Assembly (NCBI GenBank): GCA_006503535.1
Contig: QYRS01000001.1
Coordinates: 4,402,001-4,466,000 of the forward strand
Direction: 5' to 3'
From: Arthrinium phaeospermum
Taxonomy: Eukaryota; Ascomycota; Sordariomycetes; Amphisphaeriales; Apiosporaceae
Length of the DNA stretch: 64,000 nt
Of the stretch, positions 34,635 to 43,465 are shown in pieces. Position 1 is the first letter of the stretch; every line of letters starts with the position of its first letter. Below the pieces are notes generated by a model, which saw nothing but the letters and a program-made list of their open reading frames with translations, ran no database searches and had not been told where the DNA came from. Both the position numbers and the translations under genes were made by a program.

Positions 34635-35730
34635 TCATGTTGGTATACAGGTACAGTTACCAGTAATTACTTCCGATGCCCCCGGACCTCCGCGACCGTT
34701 ATCTAACGACTCGCCAACGAAGACAACCAAGACAGCTGCGAACGCCGCCGTCGCCGCGAAGATCTGGTCCCGCTTGGCGTTGGTCAGCATGCCTACACAT
34801 ACCGCGAAGAGAACTGTCCACCCGCCGACCATCCCCAGGAGGGCGTAGGGGTTCTGGACGAAGTATAGCGACACGATGGAGCCATACAGGACTACCGCCG
34901 AGAGGACCGAGCTCAAAACGGTGGTGGCCTTGTCCAGTGACCTCTCCGATATAACCACCGAGGTTCCGTGTCTCTGTCGCTCCTAGCTTTGGCATTAGAA
35001 GGAAGAATCGACAGGACGGTAAACCCTATCGGACCAAAGAGTGAGACTTACTTTAAACATCCACCCACAATAGTCCAAGACAAACTTTGATAGTCGGTCC
35101 TGGTTCGCCAACACCTTTAAAGCAACAAGGTCATCAACGTCGTTGAAGCGCTGTGCACTAGCTCCCCATAGCTGTGGCGTCTGTCCATGGCCCTGGAATC
35201 TGGTATTTATGCCCCTTACCGTAGTGGGAGCTGCCCTGGGCATATTCAGGAGCGTCTGATGCCTTGCCAGAGCGTCGTCTATAGAGCTACTGTGTTAGAG
35301 TGGATGCAAAAAAAAGAAGAAAAAGAAAAAAAGAAGGGGGCCTATCTCTCGGCCGGATGAAAGGTCAAGCCTTACGGTACTTCTCCAGCTTCTCTCTAAT
35401 CAACAGCGATAGGTTCATTCTCTCGTGGATCCGAGAGTGAGTATAGTTGCCCTGTTGACCCTTTTCCTCGGCTAGCTTGACAAATGTTGCCCAATTGCTG
35501 TAGCTCTCGCCAGTCGGGTCATCGTGTTTAGCCCGGTCATCTTCATCGTACGTGTCTTGCGATACTTCTAGCTCTGCGATCTCTGCTTCCATGAGCAGAA
35601 GATTGCGCGACGATAGCCGGTCAAACCGCCTATAAATCGTACCCGTTCGGTCCGGATCTTTGGTAATGATATCAGCAAATCTCGGGAAGCCATTTATTGG
35701 CCTAGGCTTCTGGTATGAGGGGTTGTCCAT
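34635..35730 (-). CDS. DUF6594 family membrane protein
   Basis: Three exons (35730-35376, 35278-35052, 34982-34635) with GTAAGG, GTAAGT donors and TAG acceptors give 309 residues in a single frame. The N-terminal half is hydrophilic and helical, starting NPSYQKPRPINGFPRFADII, with IYRRFDRLSSRNLLLMEAEI. The middle has DDLVALKVLANQDRLSKFV. The C-terminal third has three hydrophobic segments (VLSSVLSAVVLYGSIVSLYF, LLGMVGGWTVLFAVCVGML, FAATAAFAAVLVVFVGESL) and ends CTCIPT. This is the layout of the large fungal DUF6594 family, whose function is unknown. Intron 1 contains a long A/G-rich tract (about 35310-35335). Confidence 0.75.
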
Positions 35731-36209
35731 TTATGCTGTATTCTGCAGAAACCTCCGAAGATGAGACACGCGCACTTCAACGAGTGTGAATGTACAATGA
35801 ATCGGTTTCTAGACCCGGCTGCAGCTAGGAAATGCTCGTGTATACAAGGCACCGATCAAGTCGTAGCAGGAGGTATGAGCTAGGAAGCCGGCAAGAATGC
35901 CTGACAAAAGCTTAGCCACATCAAGCTGCATGTGTTGGCGCATTCGAACCAATCAATATAGGGGCATCGCCCGACACCTGACTACCGGTTATGTGGAAAA
36001 TTGAAAACCCTCCACATTAGGCACCGAGATGGAAATCATATGAAGCATCTCCATGGGCGTGCCCTGTTGGTTACTACCACCCTCTCTCCTCTTTCCCTTG
36101 CTTGCCACCGCTTCAACTACCAACACCGCGCCTCTTAACTTCTTTGGCTATCTTAGGCTCCCACTACGTTTGCATTTAACCTAAGAGAATTCATAGTAAT
36201 ATATTTACC
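35731..36209. other. divergent promoter region
   Basis: This region separates the DUF6594 gene (minus) from the double-retropepsin gene (plus) and probably carries both promoters. A pyrimidine-rich patch lies at about 36078-36150. No gene is seen. Confidence 0.5.
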
Positions 36210-37711
36210 ATGGGTTCTCATCCAGATATTGATGGCCTTTACGCACGAGCACGAGAGCAATTTACTGGAACGGGTTACTTGCCATACAGAGATGCACATC
36301 AGTATCGGTCATCGGAATGCATAGACGAGACACTGAGCTGGCTATTGGACAAGGACCAAAATATGCGACACTTTTTTCTAAAGGCCTGCGAGCTTGCTAG
36401 CATGCGAGCGGCCAAGGCCTGGAAGTAAGAGATCCTAACACGACTCAAACTTGACTGCGAAGCTTGGATAACTAACCGGTCAGATATGAGGTGGAACAAA
36501 TCTTGGCCCAGTACAATGCCGAATTGGGTCGATCGAACAAGTCGCGAGCATGCGTCAAAAATATTCGAAGGTTTCTCACTATCACCGTCAATGGCCATGA
36601 GGAAAAAGCCTGTCCTGACTCTGGTTCCTCCGAAAACATCATGAGCGAATATTGGGCGCGCATCCACAAGCTCAGGATCCGACAGACTGCACGCGATCGA
36701 AGAAAGCAGTTCGAACTCGGCAACGGTAAGCTGGTCAGAGCCGTGGGGCGGATACGTGCTGATGTTACGATCACGCGAGCCGCTCCTTGGTCGTCGCGAC
36801 CAAGAAAGAGGAAGGAGTGGTTCTACGTTTTTGAGAAATGTCCCGTGCCTATCATCCTAGGCATGCCTTTTCTCGAAAGTGAAGCCATACTGTCGACTAA
36901 TAAGCACTTCTTGGAGGCTTGTTCAAAGTCTTACAGCGATATCGACTCGGTCTTCTGGATCGGCTCGCCCCGGAACCAGATTCGATGCTCAATCAATGGC
37001 AAGCGAGCAGTCGCGACTGCCGACACAGGATCAGACATCAACCTAATGTCTCGCAATTACGCTGAGAGGAATGGGCACTGGATTGACAAGAGGCCAGAAG
37101 TCAGACGTCGCCTGCAATTCGGCGATGGTAGCGAAGCAGAAACAATAGGTCAAGTATACGTTAACAACTTTAGACTCGACTGGAGAAGTCCAACAACCCC
37201 ATCGGAATTAGCGGAAGACGACTTCGTACTTAACGAAAAGTCACAACATGACGGAAACAGTGTGACGGACAAATCCTTTGTCCAGCATCAAGTCTTCTTT
37301 CATGTGCTTCCAAAGCTTCCAAGCGACATAATCCTGGGCCGCCCATTGCTCGAGGCCACGGATGCCTTCAGTCAACAAGGGATCCAGCTTTCATCATCCG
37401 ACAACACATTACGACGTAAGACAAACGTATCATGTTTTAACCTGATCATTGAGAAGGGATGGGGAAGATGGTTCACAAATCCTTTCAAGAGGAAGGAGAG
37501 AGTACCAACCCCTGTGAACAACGCCGGCCAGATTGCAGAAACTGAGTCGTCTCATCACGACAAAAAGTTCGATCACAGATATCGGGTTACGCAGATGAGG
37601 GTTGAAATTGAATCCTTGACGGGCTTAGCCAAGCGGCGGAAACTGGACGAATTGGCTACGCTGGAGAGAAATTGGGAGATGATGCATAGGGGGTGTGCAT
37701 TGTGCACGTAG
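36210..37711 (+). CDS. protein with two tandem retropepsin-like aspartic protease domains
   Basis: Exon 1 (36210-36424) and exon 2 (36484-37711), with intron GTAAGA...CAG and a CTAAC branch site, give 480 residues. Residues 1-72 are helical and unrecognised. Domain 1 has strand FLTITVNGHEEKA, active-site motif DSGSS (Asp117) and the C-terminal retropepsin signature PIILGMPFLES. Domain 2 has IRCSINGKRAVATA, DTGSD (Asp252), a glycine-rich turn (FGDGSEAETIG) and DIILGRPLLEAT. Both Asp motifs are intact, about 135 residues apart. A single chain with two such domains could form its own active site, as pepsin does, whereas retroviral proteases need two chains. The C-terminal part is basic (FKRKER, AKRRKL). 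No reverse transcriptase, integrase or LTR is nearby, so this looks like a stand-alone, possibly domesticated gene. Substrate and localisation are unknown. Confidence 0.7.
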
Positions 37712-37997
37712 TACTGCAAACAATTTCTTACATCAATATACCCCCAAGATAGCTGCAATTGATCTCTTGTGATGATCAACGTCGAACGCCAAGCCCAATT
37801 CACACATCCCATTGGCATCTCCGTCTGCAGGCCATGCATTCGTGCATATAACACATACTACCACACCAACCAACCGACCCACCGAAATGCATATAACGTG
37901 GCATTGGCCAGGAGTTCTATTTCTTTGCTCAATTAGCTGCGACCATTCGTTTCTCTTCCCAAATATCCAGAGCGACCAAATGCGAGGGTCAGCCACC

Positions 37998-39059
37998 ATG
38001 GATGAGCTCATGCAGAAGGCTACTCAGCAGTCCGTATCACTGAAAAGACCGCCAGAGCTTACCCCGTGGAAGGCCGACGAGCCATGGCCACAGGCTTGGT
38101 ATTCGTGGGACTCGTACGCCGAAATCTGGCAGCCGATCCACGAGCCGCCGGCTTCTGATTTTGCCCCCACCAATGCTCGAGGGCCTTCTCCGGGCATCAT
38201 CACCACGATTTCTGTGTACAGTTGGAATATCGATTTCATGCTGCCATGCGTAGAGGCGCGCATGAGTGCCGCATTGGCTCACCTCGAAGAGCTCATCGAC
38301 CAATTGCCCCAAACGACGGCTGTAATCATAAATCTTCAAGAAGTCACCCCATCTGATCTTATCACCATCAGCCAGCAGCCATGGACCCGGAAGAAGTTCT
38401 TCTTGACCGACCTGGATAACTCGGCATGGGGATCCCGCATGTACGGCACGACCATGCTCGCCGACCGCCGGCTGAGTGTAACATCGTGTTTCCGAGTGCA
38501 CTACGCCGCCACCCAGATGGAACGCGACGCCCTCTTCGTCGACGTCACGACTCCCGGTAAAAACAAGGTTCTTCGCTTCGGCAATTCGCACCTCGAATCG
38601 CTGCCGCTCGACCCGCCCTTGCGCCCGACGCAGGTACGGACCGCGGCCAACTATCTCCACGCGGACGGGCTCGCGGGGGCCGTCCTGGCGGGTGATTTCA
38701 ACGCGATCCAGCCTTTCGACTCGTCGCTACACTCGGACAATAACCTGAAAGATGCCTACCTGGAGCTCCACGGAGGACGCGAGGGTGAGAATGGCGCGGA
38801 AGGGGCCACATGGGGTCAGCAGGCGCACCCTGTGCCGCGGGAGCGCTTTGGTCTCTCGCGGATGGACAAGGCGTACTTTTGCGGGAGTGGGATTAAGCTG
38901 CAGGGTTTCGAGAGGATCGGGGCCGACGTTGTGGTGGACGGGGAGGACAAGAAAGAGCAGATGGAGAGGCTGCTGGCGCTTGGGTTTGAGAAGGCTTGGG
39001 TGACGGATCACTTGGGCATCAAAGTTACCTTTGATCTTGTTCAGGATGCGCGATTGTAG
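37998..39059 (+). CDS. endonuclease/exonuclease/phosphatase (EEP) family protein, Tdp2-like
   Basis: A single exon of 353 residues. The ATG at 37998 lies in an ideal context (GCCACCATGG), so I chose it over in-frame ATGs upstream. The EEP catalytic motifs are present in order: SVYSWNID (Asn-containing strand), VIINLQEVTPSD (metal-binding Glu), FGNSHLESLPLDPPLRPTQV (His), AGAVLAGDFNAIQPFD (Asp/Asn) and AWVTDHLGIKV (catalytic His near the C-terminus). The spacing and the final TDHLG are close to tyrosyl-DNA phosphodiesterase 2-like proteins of fungi, which remove 5'-linked adducts from DNA. Other EEP members act on RNA, lipids or sugars, so the substrate remains open. There is no signal peptide, which suggests an intracellular role. 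Confidence 0.8.
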   Translation: MDELMQKATQQSVSLKRPPELTPWKADEPWPQAWYSWDSYAEIWQPIHEPPASDFAPTNARGPSPGIITTISVYSWNIDFMLPCVEARMSAALAHLEELIDQLPQTTAVIINLQEVTPSDLITISQQPWTRKKFFLTDLDNSAWGSRMYGTTMLADRRLSVTSCFRVHYAATQMERDALFVDVTTPGKNKVLRFGNSHLESLPLDPPLRPTQVRTAANYLHADGLAGAVLAGDFNAIQPFDSSLHSDNNLKDAYLELHGGREGENGAEGATWGQQAHPVPRERFGLSRMDKAYFCGSGIKLQGFERIGADVVVDGEDKKEQMERLLALGFEKAWVTDHLGIKVTFDLVQDARL

Positions 39060-39295
39060 TTGCAAAGGAGCAGCAAGCGAGTTTTCCATCAGGAGGAGAG
39101 ACGCTCGGTGGCGGGCGGGAAACAAAGTGGGTCTCACCTTCACGGGTCGCGTCTATGTCTTGCTTCACCCGAATACTTCACCTTAACAAGGAACCTAGAT
39201 GCATTACGTCTTGGCGAGAGACTGATGCGACTGACTTGTATGCAAATTGACTCCCTAACTCCAAAGTGACTGTCTATGTTGCGTTGAGGTTACTT

Positions 39296-40298
39296 CTACG
39301 TGATGCTACTATTTCCCGCCGCTTCGGCCTCCGTTTTCTTCTTGATGCTAGCCCCTGCGTTGCCTATGTACTTGCTCGGAAACCATACGCAGAAGACAAG
39401 GAGCGCGAAGATCATAAGAAGAGCCTCGAAGACCCAGAACATCCATTCGTGCCGCAGGGTGTAGCCATCGTTCCCCTCGGCAAACTCTACCATGCGGAAG
39501 ACGCAACGAATCTGCGTCGTTGTTAATTTCTCGATAGGACTGATAGCCCCTCATTAGGTAAGGGTCAAGGGGAAGAAGGAACGTACTAGGATAAGAACAC
39601 TTGAGATATACACAGCCTTCAGCACGTTAAACCAGCCCGGAGGGCTGCTCGGTACTGCCAGCGAGCGAGACAGGTAGTGGAAGCGCACGAGGATGCACAG
39701 GTACGTCGAGAAGGCCACGACCTGAAGCGCCAGGCCGGCAAGCAAAATATACATCCCTATATCCGCGAGCTGGCCGACCCAGCCGACCCCGCTGGCCAAC
39801 GAAGACCCCGACGACTGAACGCACATGCACGCGACGTCGAAGCTGACGTAGATTTGCGTGAGGCGCTGAGCGGGGACCTTGAAGATTCTGTGTCGTTCAG
39901 GGGGGAGAACGGCTCGAATCAGGCGCCCGATCAAGACGTAGTTGCCGGCAGCGATGAGGATGGGAGCCAGTATAATGAGCGATGTACTGCTGGCAAAAAT
40001 GCCCTAGCAATGGAAAAGGGGGCTGTCAGTAGAGAGCTCAGAGCAATTTCTGCGAGGAACCGAATGGACTCACGATATCCTGGTGGTGCTGGGTCGAGTA
40101 GGCACGCAGCGCATACCCCGTCACCTGGCAAAGACCGCCAATGGGCACACTGACGAAGTACCATGCCTTGTACTTATAGCAGGTGAGATACGAGATCCAG
40201 ACGGTGGCGATCGCGTACACGACGGTCCCCACGATGGCCAGGGGCAGCGATGGCTCAAAGAGCCACACGCTCCAGTCCTGAGGCGCCGCGTCCGCCAT
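39296..40298 (-). CDS. RTA1-family seven-transmembrane protein
   Basis: Three exons (40298-40074, 40003-39587, 39511-39296) with GTGAGT, GTACGT donors give 285 residues. Membrane segments are visible throughout: PLAIVGTVVYAIATVWISYL, YFVSVPIGGLCQVTGYALRA, TSLIILAPILIAAGNYVLIG, GQLADIGMYILLAGLALQVV, FNVLKAVYISSVLIL and WVFEALLMIFALLVFCVWF. The family signature is clear in RMVEFAEGNDGYTLRHEW. RTA1-like proteins sit in the plasma membrane and are linked to resistance to amphiphilic toxic compounds and to lipid translocation. The gene lies beside the hydrolase/HR-PKS pair on the same strand as the hydrolase, so a role in export or self-protection is possible but unproven. Confidence 0.88.
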
Positions 40299-41220
40299 TG
40301 TGTCTTTTTGTCGACTTGCTTTCACGTGCGACTGACCAACTGACTGGGACGGGGTGTCGCGGCTAGCTGTCCGTCGATAGAAGCGCGCTTGATCGACCTT
40401 ATCAACAACAGGAGGCACCCACGTAGCAAGAAGAGAGAATGACAATGAAAAAACACCTATAGACCCTTATCCAGACAATAGATAAATGACGGGCGGAAGA
40501 CGAGACACACCGAAACCCCGAGGCCCTGGTGCGGCAGCCATCCCCGGCACGCCTATTAATACGAGCACCCAAGAAATGCATGTCGCGTCGGCCACGCAGC
40601 AGGGCAATCTCGGTTGGGACCATGTCAGCCTAACATCGTCTTGGCCGTTGCAGGCCACGCTGTTGGTTTTCCCAAGGGTGTGGCGTGCGAAAAGGACCCT
40701 TCCCCGCCGCCAAGTGGTTGGTACGCGGGTCTCGTACGAGTCCTCCCACCCCCTCGGAGCTCTACGTACTGTTCGGAGGGAGTTTGGCTGACCAGCTTGC
40801 CACCCAGCGAGGGATATGGTTACGCAGGGCTGTCGAGCTGGCCATTCAGAGGCGGCTCCGGGGACAGTATGCATGGTTGTAGGATTTGCGCCAAGGGGTG
40901 GCTACCACGAGGGATCCATCCTGTGCTTACATATATGCCATACACAACCAAGAACGTTTTCATTGATCTTACTCGCATCTCGCATTCGCCTATTGGAATC
41001 GACGAATCAGAAAATAGTCTCGCGCCTCCTTTGGCGGGCCGTTGGCCAGTGGCCCGCTCCATTAAGTAAATGCTTAAACTTGTGCTACCCCAGAATCCCC
41101 CGAACCCCCCACTTGGCCTGATCCTACGACCCCACAACATCCAACGTCTTGCGTCGCCATCGTACGTCGCGACCTCATCTAACCGAGACGCGGCTGACTA
41201 CATTCTACGTACACACCGAC
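40299..41220. other. intergenic, promoter of RTA1 gene and 3' flank of hydrolase
   Basis: GC-balanced spacer with short open frames on both strands that do not resemble any protein. I see no RNA gene or repeat. Confidence 0.5.
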
Positions 41221-42203
41221 TCAACGCATCCTGGGCGCAAAGTTTTTCAGCACAAAGTCCACCTGGACCTTGACGAGGTGCGCGAAGCGGTGCCCATCCG
41301 GCGTCAGGATATCCATGTGCCCGCGATCCTCCGTGTGCCTCTCTTTCGGCCCGGGCAGCCCGGCCCAGATGGCCTCCTGCGTGTCGCGGATATGCTCGAG
41401 CTCCTCGTGCGCGGCGAAGACCTGCAGCACGGGGATGGCGCCCACGCGCCGCGGCACGTCGGCAAAGGACCAGGAGCCCAGCCGCCGGAGCGTCTGGATG
41501 GTGACCTCGTTGCGGAACCCCGGGCAGATCTTGGCCAGGTTCTCGACGACCGCGTCGTACGGGAGGTCCGCCATGCCGCGCTGCCTGCGGTAGTCGAACA
41601 GGGCCGTCTCCTCCGAGTCGCCGATGTACTGGACGTAGAAGGGCTCCTTGCCGCGGGCTTGCGACTCGCGGTCGCGGATCGCCAGGTCCAGGTACTTGCG
41701 CCGCTTTCCGGGGGCGGCGTCGAAGTTGTACGGCATGGGCGCCGGGCACACGGCGACCACCAGCTTGACGCGGGGGTCCAGGCCCGCGGCCGTCAGCGCG
41801 GCGGCGGCCGACAGCGAGTAGCCCCAGAGCGCGATGCGCTTCGGGTCGACCACGGGCTTGGTCTTGAGGAAGGTGATGGCGTCGCTGAGGTCTTCGGACT
41901 GCTTGGCCGGGTTGATGTCGGAGCGCGGCAGGCCGTCGCTTCGCCCGACGGTCCTGGGGTCGTAGACGAGTGCCGTTATGCCGGCCGCCTGGAAACCCAG
42001 GGCGACCTCGTGGTATAGCAGACTAACCGGGAAATTGAACTGGCACGCCTTGATTAGAAGCAGAACGGCGTGTCAAAAGGAGAGCGCCTTACCCCTGGAG
42101 TCATCACAATTGCTGGCCCCTTAGCCCGGGCGGAGTACAGAAACCCCCTCAGGACCAAACCGTCCAGGGTCTTGAACTCGATCTTCTCACTTAAACCCAT
42201 CAT
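41221..42203 (-). CDS. alpha/beta hydrolase, Af380-like (polyketide transferase/hydrolase family)
   Basis: Exon 1 (42203-42093) reads MMGLSEKIEFKTLDGLVLRG...AIVMTPG. A short intron (42092-42049, GTAAGG...AAG) leads to exon 2 (42048-41221), giving 312 residues. Motifs are ITALVYDPRTVGRSDGLP, the nucleophile elbow KRIALWGYSLSAAAAL (GYSLS), a lid region with PYNFDAAPGKRRKYL, an acidic segment HEELEHIRDTQE and the catalytic His in RGHMDILTPDG. This is the fungal family that includes the Af380 polyketide transferase of fumagillin biosynthesis and hydrolases that release chains from highly reducing PKSs. The HR-PKS gene 1.26 kb away, transcribed divergently, has no thioesterase domain, so this enzyme is the natural candidate for product release or transfer. 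That link is inference. Confidence 0.75.
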
Positions 42204-42566
42204 GAATATCTAGGGGAATACAGTTGGGTGTTGATCAAAATCCGCGCACACCTTGTGTCTAAGTTCAAAGGTTCGAAGGCATCTACAATATTTTCTTCCG
42301 TTTCAAGTCTCGTTAGGCGGGTCCCTTGTTAAATGGCTCGGATTCGTTGGTGGATGTTCGCTCCTTCGCGCGCTTCGGGCTTCCACAGCATGCCCTTGTA
42401 TCGGACCGGAGGCCGTTCCAGACCACTGGATCGTTGACCTGACAAACACAATTACGTGGGGGTCTATTGATGATATGATTCGATGATGGTGTGCCAATGT
42501 TAGAAATATATTACTACTTTGGTATACATGCAGGACACACACCCTGGATCGAGGCATGCATGCAGC
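42204..42566. other. hydrolase promoter side of the divergent region
   Basis: No gene is supported. Together with 42567-43465 this forms a 1.26-kb divergent interval between the hydrolase (minus) and the PKS (plus), which likely carries shared regulatory sites. Confidence 0.45.
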
Positions 42567-43276
42567 TCAGCCCCATTTGATACCCGAACTAACTAATGGC
42601 GAGATTGATCTAGGATTCAGAAAAGTTCCCAGCGTTCCCGGTGCCTCGTGGCGAGATCCACGTCTCTGGTAGACCTTCCTGATGCAGGACACGATATGAT
42701 CGCCAAGGAAACGTGGCATATAGCCGAGCTTACGTCCACGCTCCGAAGTCCAACCACCATCATCTGATAGAAACATCACCACATACACACAGTGTTCCTC
42801 CGAACTGGTATCGGCGCCGCGTACAGCCTATCACACGTCAGCCAACCAAACCAAAATTCGTGTACCATGTTTGCTATCAGGAATGAAGCTGGTTTGCCCA
42901 GGCAATCGACTCATAGGCTCCTGAAAGGATCCTGACTGCATGATCCTCAGTCCTTTCTCTTCAGCTTCGTATTCACCTTCCAGTCCTGGTATCCCGATGA
43001 AGCTGAATAGGCTCCCGGAGGATCTCGACTGCATAACCCAGACCTTCTCCGATTCACCTTCCAGTTCGGGTTTCCAAACAGAAGAGTCGGCGATGGAGGT
43101 TGTGGATGGGGGCCTTTTCTGCACGCACGCTTACACACACCAACACGATCCTCAGATGCTGGGCGATGAGCTGAGAGAGAATCTCGTGTTGTACCAGACC
43201 ACACTGTCGTCGACTGGGTTGGCTCTCCACTCGAATGGGATTTGGTAATTACCGCATTCATCGAAGACGATGCCAA
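42567..43276 (-). CDS. doubtful minus-strand open frames with an internal repeat
   Basis: Two minus-strand open frames occupy this interval. The upstream one (43124-42831) contains an internally repeated peptide: KPELEGESEKVWVMQSRSSG, then PGLEGEYEAEEKGLRIMQSG. The other (42788-42567) reads DDGGWTSERGRKLGYMPRFL and ends GIKWG. They could be exons of a small gene, but I recognise no family and see no compelling start. The peptide repeat is the translation of an imperfect DNA repeat at 42913-43074. It may equally be non-coding DNA of the PKS promoter. Confidence 0.2.
42913..43074. repeat. two imperfect direct repeats upstream of the PKS
   Basis: Unit 1 (42913-42993) and unit 2 (43008-43074) both start AGGCTCC, contain GACTGCAT, and end with ATTCACCTTCCAGT followed by a TCC. 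Unit 2 lacks about 14 bp in the middle. The repeats lie 390-550 bp before the PKS start. Confidence 0.6.
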
Positions 43277-43340
43277 ATGCCTGGAACCTGGATAGGCCGA
43301 AAAGGGGCCTGTTGGTCAAGGGCACGCTGTTATCATCAGA

Positions 43341-43346
43341 TATAAA
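43341..43346 (+). promoter_or_regulatory. TATA box of the PKS gene
   Basis: TATAAA lies 125 bp before the PKS start codon, in an otherwise GC-balanced region. Position and sequence fit a core promoter. Not tested by any transcript data. Confidence 0.5.
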
Positions 43347-43465
43347 ACACGACGCTCGACCGGCTCAGAGAACAGATCCAATAACCAGATCCTTGTGACA
43401 AGTTCCCACGTCTCTGGTTATTTTGCCCAATTCAAAAGCTCTGCTTGATAAACCCTGAAGCAGAC

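Noticed and set aside
36210..37711. A retrotransposon copy
   Set aside because: Only protease-like domains are present; there is no reverse transcriptase, integrase, RNase H, long terminal repeat or target-site duplication nearby.
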